Below, piece after piece: positions 41,569-50,402 of a stretch of DNA of 64,000 bases. The notes beneath the pieces were generated by a model, which was not told the origin of the DNA, did no database searches, and saw only the letters and a program-made list of their open reading frames with translations. Positions within the stretch are counted from its first letter, which is position 1; each line of letters starts with the position of its first letter. The DNA is from Oceanimonas sp052119705. Its GTDB lineage: Bacteria; Pseudomonadota; Gammaproteobacteria; Enterobacterales; Aeromonadaceae. Where the stretch lies: the NCBI RefSeq assembly GCF_052119705.1, contig NZ_JBGQOP010000006.1:1-64000 (forward strand), in the 5' to 3' direction. The position numbers were made by a program, and so were the translations under genes.

Positions 41569-44500
41569 TTGACTCAGTCGGTGGAGCAGTGGCAAGCAAA
41601 ATTAACAGAATGTCGGGGCGCCGAGCGTGGGCGGCTGGGGCGGCGATTACGCGGGCTGGCAAAATTGCCGGCGGCAAAACACGCCGCGGCCCTGCAAAAA
41701 ATAGCGGCCGACATTATGACCTCTTGCAATGAGCGTGCCCGCCGGCAGGCATTGTTAAGCCAAACCATTCATTATCCGGCTCAATTGCCGGTGAGCGAAC
41801 AACGCGAGCTGATCAAACGCACCATCGCCAATCATCAAGTGGTGATCATCGCCGGTGAAACTGGCTCAGGTAAAACCACGCAGATCCCTAAGATGTGCTT
41901 GGAGTTAGGTTTAGGGATAGATGGCACTATCGGCCATACCCAACCTCGACGTTTGGCGGCACGCAGCGTGGCGGCACGCCTTGCCCAAGAGCTGCAATGC
42001 GAGCTGGGTCAACGAGTGGGTTATAAAATCCGCTTTAATGACAGTATTAGCGCGCAAACCCAAGTGAAGTTGATGACAGACGGCATGTTGCTGGCAGAAA
42101 TCCAGCAAGACCGCCAATTGCGCCAATATGACTGCATTATTATTGATGAGGCCCACGAGCGCAGTTTGAACATTGACTTCATCATGGGCTATTTAAAGCA
42201 GCTACTGCCAAAACGCCCCGATTTAAAAGTCATTATCACCTCGGCCACCATAGACCCTGAGCGTTTCTCCACCCACTTTAATGATGCCCCCATTATCAGC
42301 GTCTCGGGGCGTACCTATCCGGTGGAGCTGCGCTATCGCCCGCTACTGGAAGGCGATCAAGACCGTGATCAGCAGCAGGGCATTTTTGATGCGGTGACAG
42401 AGCTGAGCCAAGCGGGCAATGGCGATATTTTGATCTTTATGAACGGTGAGCGCGAAATACGCGACACCGCCGCCGCCTTGAAAAAGCTGGAGTTGCGCCA
42501 TACCGAAGTGGTGCCGCTTTATTCACGGCTGTCTAATGCCGAACAGAATAAGATTTTTGAGTCGCACACCGGCCGGCGCATCGTGCTGGCTACCAACGTG
42601 GCCGAAACCTCACTGACCGTACCCGGCATTCGCTATGTCATCGATCCGGGCACGGCGCGCATCAGCCGCTATTCGTATCGCACTAAGGTGCAGCGTTTGC
42701 CGATTGAGCCTATCTCCCAAGCCAGTGCTAATCAGCGTATGGGTCGCTGTGGCCGTGTAGAGGCGGGGATTTGTATTCGCCTTTATGCCGAGGACGACTT
42801 TAATAATAGGCCCGAATTTACCGATCCAGAAATTTTACGCACTAACTTGGCGTCTGTGATAGTGCAGATGTTGGCGTTAGGTTTAGGTGACATTGGCGCT
42901 TTCCCGTTTGTGGAGGCGCCGGATCGCAAACACATCAATGACGGCATTCGACTGTTAGAAGAGCTGGGGGCGGTAGTGCCAGACCAAGCCGATCTCATGC
43001 TTACCCCGTTAGGCCGAGACTTGGCGCGCTTGCCCGTAGACCCCCGATTGGCGCGTATGGTGTTGGCGGCCCGCGATCTGGGCTGTGTGACCGAGGTGAT
43101 GGTGATAGTGGCCGCGCTCAGTATTCAAGACCCCCGTGAGCGTCCGCAAGACAAGCAGCAAGCCGCCGCCGAGCAGCATAATCGTTTTGCCGATAATGAC
43201 TCTGACTTCATGGCTTACATTAATCTGTGGCAATACTTAAAAGAGCAGCAAACTGAGCTTAGTAATAATCAGTTTCGCAAGCAGTGCCAGAAGGAGTTTT
43301 TAAACTACCTGCGGCTGCGCGAGTGGCAAGATATTTACAGTCAGTTGCGGCTGGTGGTGCGCGAATTAGGCTTTGCTATTAATAGCGAGCCGGCCAAGGG
43401 CGATAGCCTGCATCAGGCGCTGCTGAGCGGCATGCTCAGCCAAGTGGGCATGCGTGATGGCGATAAAAAAGAATTGCTGGGCGCGCGTAACGCCCGCTTC
43501 GTGTTGGCGCCCAACTCCAAGCTGGCGAAAAAGCCGCCGCGTTGGCTGATGGTGGCCGAATTGACCGAAACCCACCGCTTATACGGACGCACCGCCGCCA
43601 AAATTGAACCCGAATGGCTAGAGCGTCAGGCGGCACACCTGATTAAGTCCAGCTACAGCGAGCCTTATTGGTCAAAAAAGCAGGGTGCCGTGATGGGCTA
43701 TTTAAGCCAAAGCCTGTTTGGGTTGCCGGTGGTGGTGCGCCGTTCGGTGAACTACAGCCATGTGGACCCGAGTTTGTGCCGCGAGCTGTTTATTCGCCAT
43801 GCGCTTGTGGAAGGTGAGCTGCACACGCGCCATGAATTTTTTCATCATAATCAAGCGCTGCTCGACCAAGTGGAAACGCTAGAGCACAAATCCCGCCGCC
43901 GCGATGTGGTGATCGACGATGAAACCTTGTTTCATTTTTACGACCAAAAATTGCCCGCCGACATCGTCTCCATTCGCCACTTTGATAAGTGGTGGCAACC
44001 GCTGCAAAAGAGTCAGCCTGAGTTACTGCACTTCACCGAACAGATGCTGCTTAACGACGGCGCCAATCAGATATCTGCCGCCGATTATCCGGATAGCTGG
44101 CAGCAAAATGGCGTGACCTTGGCACTGGAATATCACTTTGAGCCTGGTCTTGAAGATGATGGCGTAACGGTGAATATTCCCTTGCCGTTATTAAACCAAG
44201 TGGTGGCCGAGCCGTTTGCTTGGCAAGTGCCGGGCTTACGCCGTGAATTGTTGATAGGCCTGATTAAGTCGTTGCCAAAACCCATGCGTAAGCATTTTGT
44301 GCCGGCGCCCAACTATGCCGAGGCGCTGTTGGCGGCCATGCCGCACGAAGGCGAATTACTGGATCAAGTAGAAAAGCACTTACGGCGCATGACCGGCGTG
44401 ACGGTGCCGCGCGAGCAATGGGACTGGTCGGCCTTGGCCGTCCATTTGCGGATGCGCTTTTGTATACAAGATGCCAAAGGCGGCGTGTTAGCCTCAGGAA

Positions 44501-45441
44501 GAGACTTAGATGCCATTAAATTATCACTGCAAGGCCAAGTGCAAACCGCACTGACCCAAGCGGTGGATGATGAGCGTTTCGAACAAACTGATCTGCAACA
44601 GTTCCCCGAGCGGGAAATACCTAAAGTTCACGAGGCCAAGCGAGCTGGGTTTGCGGTAAAAGCCTATCCAGCCTTGGCGGATAACGGCGACAGCGTGGCA
44701 CTGACCTTGTGTGAAGATGAAGTCAGCCAAGCGCAAACCATGTGGCAGGGCCAAAGCCGGTTATTATTACTGCAGTTACCGTCACCGATTAAATATCTAC
44801 ATGAAAAGCTGCCCAATAAAGCCAAGCTCGGCCTGTATTTTAATCCTTATGGTCGCGTGCTGGACTTAGTGGATGATTGTATTCGGGCCGGCGTGGAAGA
44901 CTTAATGCGCCGCTATCAAGCACCGGCTTGGAGCCCTGCACAATTTGCACAGCTGAAAGATAAGGTGGGCGGCGAGCTCAATCAGACGGTGGCAGCCATC
45001 GCCTTACAGGTGGAAGAAGTCTTGAGCCGTGCTCATGAAGTGAAAAAACGCCTAAAGGGCAAAATTGACTTATCGCAAGCCATGGCCATGGCCGATATTC
45101 AAGCGCAGCTTAACGGCTTGATCTTTAAAGGCTTTGTGACTGCAACCAGCGGTGAGCGGCTAAACGACATCAATCGCTATCTAGAAGCCTTGTCGCGCCG
45201 CCTCGATAAACTGCCCGTCGATCCGCAACGGGACCGATTACAACTGTTGAAAATTAGCCAAGTGCAACAGGCTTATCAGGCGTTATTAAACAAACAGCCT
45301 AAAGGTAAGCCGTTGAGCCCAGACGTTGCCGCCATTCGCTGGATGATTGAAGAGTTACGGGTCTCTTTGTTTGCCCAGACCTTAGGCACCGCCTATCCGA
45401 TTTCGGAGAAACGTATCCTGCAGCAGATTAATGGCTTGTAA
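41569..45441 (+). CDS. hrpA: ATP-dependent RNA helicase HrpA
   Basis: A 1290-residue DEAH-box helicase, near E. coli HrpA (1300). Walker A GETGSGKTT is at 96-104, DEAH at 193-196, SAT as TSATIDPERF, and motif VI QRMGRCGRVEAG. The HA2, OB-fold and long C-terminal DUF3418 domain follow. HrpA resolves stalled ribosomes and processes fimbrial mRNA in E. coli. The start is TTG at 41569 with AAGAGGA 8 bases upstream. The octanucleotide array lies in its 5' region. Confidence 0.95.
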   Translation: MTQSVEQWQAKLTECRGAERGRLGRRLRGLAKLPAAKHAAALQKIAADIMTSCNERARRQALLSQTIHYPAQLPVSEQRELIKRTIANHQVVIIAGETGSGKTTQIPKMCLELGLGIDGTIGHTQPRRLAARSVAARLAQELQCELGQRVGYKIRFNDSISAQTQVKLMTDGMLLAEIQQDRQLRQYDCIIIDEAHERSLNIDFIMGYLKQLLPKRPDLKVIITSATIDPERFSTHFNDAPIISVSGRTYPVELRYRPLLEGDQDRDQQQGIFDAVTELSQAGNGDILIFMNGEREIRDTAAALKKLELRHTEVVPLYSRLSNAEQNKIFESHTGRRIVLATNVAETSLTVPGIRYVIDPGTARISRYSYRTKVQRLPIEPISQASANQRMGRCGRVEAGICIRLYAEDDFNNRPEFTDPEILRTNLASVIVQMLALGLGDIGAFPFVEAPDRKHINDGIRLLEELGAVVPDQADLMLTPLGRDLARLPVDPRLARMVLAARDLGCVTEVMVIVAALSIQDPRERPQDKQQAAAEQHNRFADNDSDFMAYINLWQYLKEQQTELSNNQFRKQCQKEFLNYLRLREWQDIYSQLRLVVRELGFAINSEPAKGDSLHQALLSGMLSQVGMRDGDKKELLGARNARFVLAPNSKLAKKPPRWLMVAELTETHRLYGRTAAKIEPEWLERQAAHLIKSSYSEPYWSKKQGAVMGYLSQSLFGLPVVVRRSVNYSHVDPSLCRELFIRHALVEGELHTRHEFFHHNQALLDQVETLEHKSRRRDVVIDDETLFHFYDQKLPADIVSIRHFDKWWQPLQKSQPELLHFTEQMLLNDGANQISAADYPDSWQQNGVTLALEYHFEPGLEDDGVTVNIPLPLLNQVVAEPFAWQVPGLRRELLIGLIKSLPKPMRKHFVPAPNYAEALLAAMPHEGELLDQVEKHLRRMTGVTVPREQWDWSALAVHLRMRFCIQDAKGGVLASGRDLDAIKLSLQGQVQTALTQAVDDERFEQTDLQQFPEREIPKVHEAKRAGFAVKAYPALADNGDSVALTLCEDEVSQAQTMWQGQSRLLLLQLPSPIKYLHEKLPNKAKLGLYFNPYGRVLDLVDDCIRAGVEDLMRRYQAPAWSPAQFAQLKDKVGGELNQTVAAIALQVEEVLSRAHEVKKRLKGKIDLSQAMAMADIQAQLNGLIFKGFVTATSGERLNDINRYLEALSRRLDKLPVDPQRDRLQLLKISQVQQAYQALLNKQPKGKPLSPDVAAIRWMIEELRVSLFAQTLGTAYPISEKRILQQINGL

Positions 45442-45752
45442 AGCGAGAACAAAGCTGCACGCCATACGCTGTACGTCAAAGAAAAGACCACGCCTTCGAA
45501 CCACGAACGTACGGGGTGAGGCAAAAAATAGAGCCCCGAGCACTAAGCAAAACAAAAATATCAGACCGGGCCGAATAAATTTTCCCCTACATAAAGACGG
45601 TGTTTATATTTTTCGTAATGCGTAAAACTTACAGCGATAGGCTTTAGCCTGCTTTGTGTTGTGGTGCGCATAGGTGCATGTTACTATCCGTGCGCATTTT
45701 ACAGGCGAATGTCGGTCGCAACGTTTGCCACTAACCTTATAGAGAGAAAATT
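45442..45752. other. hrpA-rplY spacer
   Basis: No gene seen. GGGCCGAATAAATTTTCCCC at 45568 resembles the inner block of the MITE-like elements. The rplY promoter should lie in the last 100 bases; no sure boxes were assigned. Confidence 0.45.
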
Positions 45753-46040
45753 ATGTCATTCACATTTGAAGCAGAAGTTCGTTCAGACCTGGGGAAAGGT
45801 GCGAGCCGCCGCCTGCGTCATGAAGATAAAACTCCTGCCATTGTTTACGGTGCAGACCTTGCGCCAATCGCCATTGCATTAAACCATAAGAAACTCATTC
45901 TTGCGCAAGCTGATGACAGCTTCTACAGCGAAGTGCTGACTTTGGTTATCGACGGCAAAGACGTGAAAGTAAAGGTTAAAGACGTTCAGCGTCATCCCTT
46001 CAAACCTAAACTGACTCACTTAGATTTCATCCGCGCATAA
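45753..46040 (+). CDS. rplY: 50S ribosomal protein L25 (bL25)
   Basis: A 95-residue single-domain bL25 like that of E. coli (94), without the C-terminal CTC domain. FEAEVRSDLGKGASRRLRHEDKTPAIVYG and VKVKDVQRHPFKPKLTHLDFIR are diagnostic. It binds 5S rRNA. GAGAGAAAATT precedes the ATG and a strong terminator follows the stop. Confidence 0.97.
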   Translation: MSFTFEAEVRSDLGKGASRRLRHEDKTPAIVYGADLAPIAIALNHKKLILAQADDSFYSEVLTLVIDGKDVKVKVKDVQRHPFKPKLTHLDFIRA

Positions 46041-46054
46041 TCGCGATTGAAACT

Positions 46055-46083
46055 AAAAAAACCGCCTTCGGGCGGTTTTTTTG
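46055..46083 (+). terminator. Rho-independent terminator after rplY
   Basis: ACCGCC and GGCGGT enclose TTCG, with A6 before and seven T after. Confidence 0.95.
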
Positions 46084-46115
46084 TGGCTGTAGTTCAAGAA
46101 CAGAGAAATACTAGC

Positions 46116-46295
46116 TTTGCCACGGAAGAACACGGAACTCAGGGAAAAATTAAGATCGGATAAGATCGACGAGTGACAGGGCTAAAAATATTTAATGGTT
46201 AGAAATTGCTTTCTGACGAGGCCGGTGTTGGCTCTGACCATTAATCGTCACTTTCAGATTTGGTCACTATTTTTCCGCGTTCTTCCGTGGCGAAA
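46116..46295. repeat. Dispersed GCCACGGA repeat, copy B
   Basis: A 180-bp element with clear terminal inverted repeats: TTTGCCACGGAAGAACACGG at the left and CCGCGTTCTTCCGTGGCGAAA at the right. The right part shares CTTTCAGAT-TG-TCACTATTTTTC with copy A at 5401. It contains no gene and fills the rplY-NYN spacer. Confidence 0.75.
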
Positions 46296-46354
46296 TGCTC
46301 TTAAAGCCCTTGGTTATAAAAAGCACGCAACTGCAGTCGGTTAGGCCGTATTAT

Positions 46355-46873
46355 TTATCTGGACGCCAGTAGCAGCGATCCATCAATGGGAATAAAGCAA
46401 TCGGCGGCATCCATCAAGGCTTTGGCAGTGAGAGCGGGTATGCCATAGACTGCTACGCGTTTACCGTAATGGTGGCGCAAGTGCTCGGCCAATATCGCAA
46501 AATCACCGTCCCCGGAGACGAGCACTAAGGTGTCGGCCTGTGCGGCTGACTCCAACATGTCAATAGTAATGCCCACATCCCAATCGCCTTTGGCTGTACC
46601 ATCTATGCGTTGAATAAAGGGCTTGAGTCGTAGGGTAAAGCCTAGGGTCTGTAGTCGGTGCTGAAATTGACGCTGTTTTTCATCTCCTCGGTCAATGGCA
46701 TAGGCATAGGCGGCTACCACCTGGCGGCCTGCCGTGACTCGTGCCCAGAAGGCGGTGTAATCAAATTGTTGGCCAAAGGATTGACGACAGGTGTAATACA
46801 CATTTTGTACGTCGACAAACAGGGTGACTTTTTCTAAGACCGTTGTATTTAAGACCTTTGTATCTAAAACCAT
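46355..46873 (-). CDS. NYN domain protein (LabA/DUF88 family)
   Basis: A 172-residue PIN-like NYN nuclease-fold protein. VTLFVDVQNVYYTCRQ carries the first Asp-Asn pair, GDWDVGITIDML the second acidic cluster, and VLVSGDGDFAILAEHLR the third, giving a full metal site. Family members cut RNA or regulate expression. The first 14 residues contain a short repeat (KVLNTTVLEKV) caused by repeated TTTAAGAC-like DNA; a later start is possible. Confidence 0.85.
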   Translation of the reverse strand: MVLDTKVLNTTVLEKVTLFVDVQNVYYTCRQSFGQQFDYTAFWARVTAGRQVVAAYAYAIDRGDEKQRQFQHRLQTLGFTLRLKPFIQRIDGTAKGDWDVGITIDMLESAAQADTLVLVSGDGDFAILAEHLRHHYGKRVAVYGIPALTAKALMDAADCFIPIDGSLLLASR

Positions 46874-46967
46874 AGCGGATGCTCACTTAAGCGGTGGGGC
46901 AGAACACATAGTGGAACCTTACCCATTAAGGTACAATAGCGCTTATTTTATTGATAATAAGCCACTT

Positions 46968-47474
46968 ATGACACTTACAAACATTGATAAAGCGCGTTAT
47001 CGTCGCCGTCTTAATCAGGTATTTATTAGCAGTGGCGTGGCATTAGCCGCGCTGAGTTTACTGCTTTCTCAGATATTGATCGCCTTATTTCCCGATGCCA
47101 GCGGCAGCCATTTTCATTGGAATGCCCTCGGCGTGTTAGTGGCGGCGGCCATAGTGGGCTTTTGCTTGAGTCATTATCGCCACCATAGCTACCTAGCTGA
47201 AGTGCTGTATGTGTGGGAGCTAAAGCGCTCGCTCAATAAAATTACCCGTAAGATGCGCAAAATAGAAGCGGCTGCCAAGCAGGGTAATATTAATGCCATG
47301 CAAGCGCTGCAATTTAGTTATGCGGGGTCTCGCCAACTTTGGCAGCTAGATGACAATATTATCATTATGGAAGAATTGGCGCTTAAACAAGCAGAGCTTG
47401 AGGGCTTGGCGGAAAAATATCAGGTCACGCTTAATATTGCCGATTACCAAGAAAGCATGTTGAGTGAATTTTAA
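46968..47474 (+). CDS. DUF3087 family membrane protein
   Basis: A 168-residue protein from the ATG at 46968. Two membrane segments are near 18-38 and 50-68, followed by a long helical cytoplasmic tail: VLYVWELKRSLNKITRKMRKIEAAAKQGNINAMQALQFSY and LDDNIIIMEELALKQAELEGL. This pattern fits DUF3087, found in marine gammaproteobacteria, function unknown. Earlier in-frame codons overlap the divergent gene and are left out. Confidence 0.8.
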   Translation: MTLTNIDKARYRRRLNQVFISSGVALAALSLLLSQILIALFPDASGSHFHWNALGVLVAAAIVGFCLSHYRHHSYLAEVLYVWELKRSLNKITRKMRKIEAAAKQGNINAMQALQFSYAGSRQLWQLDDNIIIMEELALKQAELEGLAEKYQVTLNIADYQESMLSEF

Positions 47475-47527
47475 GCACCATTCATAAGTTGTTTGCCGCA
47501 CAGCTTAGGTATTTAAATCGTTGGCTG

Positions 47528-47764
47528 ATGAAACAACCGATCGTGGGGTTTCGAGAAGCCGCTTTGCTTCAACAAGATGAATGCGTTCAGCAAGATCAAG
47601 AACAGCCTTGGGTGGCCGAGCTTAAATGCGGCCATCTGCAGCCGGTGCGTTATCAGCCTCCTTTTTCTAACCGTCCTTGGGTCATGACACAAGCAGGGCG
47701 CACCGCCATGCTGGGTTATTTATTAGCCTGTAAAAAATGGGCCTTGCCTGTTTTACAACAATAA
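47528..47764 (+). CDS. DUF3565 family protein
   Basis: A 78-residue protein from the ATG at 47528. KQPIVGFREA, PWVAELKCGHLQPVRYQPPFSNRPWVMTQAGR and LACKKW follow the DUF3565 consensus, with C and H positions that could bind a metal. Function unknown. A TTG at 47489 would give a longer form. It lies 53 bases after the DUF3087 gene. Confidence 0.82.
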   Translation: MKQPIVGFREAALLQQDECVQQDQEQPWVAELKCGHLQPVRYQPPFSNRPWVMTQAGRTAMLGYLLACKKWALPVLQQ

Positions 47765-48068
47765 GCATGAAAGACAGCTCCCCATGCCAATCCTAAACGG
47801 CTTCCGCTTTTCATACATTCAATGTTTAATAACCTTGTGCTAACAATGTCTAAAAAATAATACTGTCTTAGCGCCGTGTTTTTATTCAATCAGGCGCAGT
47901 AATAGAATTGAGGCTGAGCATTATTGACCGGCGCAAGCAGCTGATTTGTACTCTTTTTTGGGGTGGTTAATAAATCTAACGTATTACAGATTAGTCTCAT
48001 TGTGGGTTGACTGCGCAGAGGTTTTTTACTTTTACTGTTTTAATGACAGACTGAAATCAAAGGTTATC
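47765..48068. other. Spacer without recognised gene
   Basis: About 300 bases, AT-rich. A frame extending the next gene upstream to a TTG at 47946 exists but is unlikely to be translated, as AAAGG lies just before the ATG at 48069. Confidence 0.5.
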
Positions 48069-48443
48069 ATGAAAGCAACTCAATATTTTTCGCTTTTTTA
48101 TGTATTGCTGGTAGCGGTATTTACGCTGCTGGCTTGGTTATCCTTCGGCTACTTTAATGCGCATTTCTTTGGTTTTATGGCCAGCTACTTAAGCGGGATC
48201 TTGCTGTTAAGTGCGGTGACCTATGTCATGTATGCCAAGGATAAACGGGCGGCGCGCCTTGAACGTAGACGCACACCCGAACACACCTTGCATTGGTTGG
48301 CGCTGCTCGGCGGCTGGCCGGGCGCCTTATTTGCTCAAGCTAGATTGCATCACAAAACACAAAAACAACCCTTCAAAACCCTGCTCTGGCTGACCATACT
48401 CCTACATATCATAGCGGTTGCCATACTCTTAAAACTCACTTGA
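48069..48443 (+). CDS. DUF1294 domain membrane protein
   Basis: A 124-residue membrane protein. Hydrophobic segments are near 8-26, 34-54 and 105-122. The DUF1294 signature reads YVMYAKDKRAARLERRRTPEHTLHWLALLGGWPGALFAQARLHHKTQKQPFKTLLW. In other proteins this domain is fused to a cold-shock domain; here it is alone. Function unknown. Confidence 0.88.
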   Translation: MKATQYFSLFYVLLVAVFTLLAWLSFGYFNAHFFGFMASYLSGILLLSAVTYVMYAKDKRAARLERRRTPEHTLHWLALLGGWPGALFAQARLHHKTQKQPFKTLLWLTILLHIIAVAILLKLT

Positions 48444-48515
48444 ATGAGTCTTGTGCTGTGGATGGTAAAGGAGATGATTGAGTAACTAGACTTACGCTAG
48501 GCTAGGGGAGGGATA

Positions 48516-49505
48516 ATGACGGATAAAAATCACTGGCAACTGCTGGAAACTGAAAAGTATACATGCCCCACGCCCGCACCAGTCACATGGCTGCAGTTAC
48601 TGTGGCGTCGCTGGCTACAAACCTTAGGTGTAAAGCAACAGCATGAATTTAGTGCCCAAGATCTACAAGACATCACAGAAATTCCGGATGTGAGTTCTCT
48701 GGCGGCGCAAAGCGCTTTCGCGAGTTATTTAGCTAAACAGGAGCAGGTGCATTCTGAGGTGCACTTTTTAGTGGACCCGCCTTTTAGTGGCACGGCTGCC
48801 ATGGCACGAAGTTGGGCCTGGCAACAGGGGCGAGTGTTGTTAAGCCCGCCAACGGCCGATCAAATTACTCAATGTGCGGTGGACACTTGGTGGCAACAGC
48901 AAGCTTATCAGGGCACGGCTTGGTTAATTGATGATTTAGCGCGTTATTTTTTGCGTACCCCACAAGGCCTCGCTTTTATTCGTGTTTGGCGAGCTCGGGT
49001 ACTGGCGGGAGAGTTTGGCGCCGGGCTTGTGGTGTGTGACAGCTGGGCGTTTGCTTTTTTACGGCGAGATTGGCCGTTAACAATGCCCAGCAGCCATTGT
49101 CTTGCCCCTACCTCGACGTCGTTATTGCAACAAGTGGGCATTACAGGCTCCCATCGACAATTGGCGCACTTAAGCGGCGAGGCAAGAGGTAATCTCGGAG
49201 TGGCATGGGCGTTATGGCGGTGTAAATACTTACAGCAGCAGACGGTGCCGAGTCTGCCAGTCGCGGCTAACGACACTACGGCCTTTATTCTCTATACACT
49301 GTTATTGCACAGAGGCTTAAGCGGCGCTGAGCTACAAGCTGTGTTATCTAACGTCAGTGGCACTGAGCTTAAGATGCAGTTGTTACGATTGGTTGAGCTA
49401 GGCATCATTATCTATGAGTCTGAGCACTGGCGAGTCACTGCCATCGCCTACGGCGTTGTGCGTGAGTTTTTAGCGGGGCGAGATTACCTACTGGATGATT
49501 TTTAA
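48516..49505 (+). CDS. Unrecognised protein, ATPase-like with degenerate P-loop
   Basis: A 329-residue soluble protein I cannot assign. The centre looks like an AAA/STAND-type ATP-binding domain: VHFLVDPPFSGTAAMARSWA (83-102) where a Walker A would be but without the GK(T/S), then GTAWLIDDLARYFL (133-146) as a Walker B-like strand, then GAGLVVCDSWAFAFL (169-183) as a sensor-like strand. The C-terminal 80 residues look like a winged helix (LLHRGLSGAELQAVLSNVSGTELKMQLLRLVELGIIIYE). The next gene, an MscS channel, starts 54 bases later on the same strand, so the two are probably an operon. Confidence 0.7.
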   Translation: MTDKNHWQLLETEKYTCPTPAPVTWLQLLWRRWLQTLGVKQQHEFSAQDLQDITEIPDVSSLAAQSAFASYLAKQEQVHSEVHFLVDPPFSGTAAMARSWAWQQGRVLLSPPTADQITQCAVDTWWQQQAYQGTAWLIDDLARYFLRTPQGLAFIRVWRARVLAGEFGAGLVVCDSWAFAFLRRDWPLTMPSSHCLAPTSTSLLQQVGITGSHRQLAHLSGEARGNLGVAWALWRCKYLQQQTVPSLPVAANDTTAFILYTLLLHRGLSGAELQAVLSNVSGTELKMQLLRLVELGIIIYESEHWRVTAIAYGVVREFLAGRDYLLDDF

Positions 49506-49559
49506 CGGCTTGTGTTGCACAAGGTCTTTTTAATAGCAGTGCCGAAATAGGAAATGCCG

Positions 49560-50381
49560 ATGGACTCAAAACGACTTGTTGGTTTATTTAGAGACATTAG
49601 CAGCGCCGAGTTAATTGAGGCGGGGCTGGTGGTAGTGCTGGCCATCGCACTGGTTTGGCTCACGCAGCGAGTACTGCCGTGGCTGGCGAACCGCCTTCAC
49701 AGTAAGCGCCGCTTGTGGGTACTGGCATTGGTGCCGACCATACGCGTGGTGATTGTGCTGGGTGTGATTTTTTGGTTGGTGCCCTTGTTTTTTGAACTCA
49801 CGGTCCAGAACACCATCGCCATTTTAAGCGTCACAGGTCTTGCCCTTGGCTTTGCCCTTAAAGATTACGCGAGCAGTATTATTGCAGGGCTAGTGGCCGC
49901 CTATGAGACGCCTTATCGACCAGGTGATTGGATTGAAGTAGAAGGCCAATATGGCGAAGTGAAGCGCATTGGCATGCGCGTGGTAGAAATAGTCACGCCC
50001 AATGATACTGTGATATTTATTCCGCATCTTAAGATCTGGGATGGCCTGATCCACAACGCAAATAATGGCGGTGCCAGCTTAATGTGCGTGGTGAACTTTT
50101 ATTTGGCGCCAGATCATAATGCCGGTGACGTGTGTCGGGCATTGGAAGACGTAGCCTTATCTAGCCCTTATCTGAAACTCACTAAGCCGGTATTGGTGTT
50201 GGCCGCCGAGCAACCTTGGGGGACTCATTATCGGATTAAGGCCTACCCCATGGATCCGCGGCAACAATTTAAATTTATGTCTGACTTAACCGTGCGCGGC
50301 AAAGATAGCCTGCGCCAACTGCCGGTCAGCTTTGCTCGTATTCCACCCGAGCAAGCCATGGACTTAAGCCGCGCTGAGTAG
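49560..50381 (+). CDS. MscS-family mechanosensitive channel
   Basis: A 273-residue small-conductance channel protein. Two N-terminal membrane segments (near 18-40 and 58-85) precede the pore helix ILSVTGLALGFALKDYASSIIAGL, which is the MscS TM3 pattern. The beta domain has YRPGDWIEVEGQYGEVKRIGMRVVEIVTPNDTVIFIPHLKI. AGGAA stands six bases before the ATG at 49560, better than an ATG two codons earlier. It would release solutes on osmotic downshock, which suits an ectoine-accumulating cell. It is paired with the ATPase-like gene upstream. Confidence 0.9.
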   Translation: MDSKRLVGLFRDISSAELIEAGLVVVLAIALVWLTQRVLPWLANRLHSKRRLWVLALVPTIRVVIVLGVIFWLVPLFFELTVQNTIAILSVTGLALGFALKDYASSIIAGLVAAYETPYRPGDWIEVEGQYGEVKRIGMRVVEIVTPNDTVIFIPHLKIWDGLIHNANNGGASLMCVVNFYLAPDHNAGDVCRALEDVALSSPYLKLTKPVLVLAAEQPWGTHYRIKAYPMDPRQQFKFMSDLTVRGKDSLRQLPVSFARIPPEQAMDLSRAE

Positions 50382-50402
50382 CGTTGGCGCACCCACGCCG
50401 TG

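Noticed and set aside
45431..45625. 64-codon frame after hrpA
   Set aside because: It starts inside hrpA, is rich in Arg/Lys without pattern, and lacks a ribosome site.
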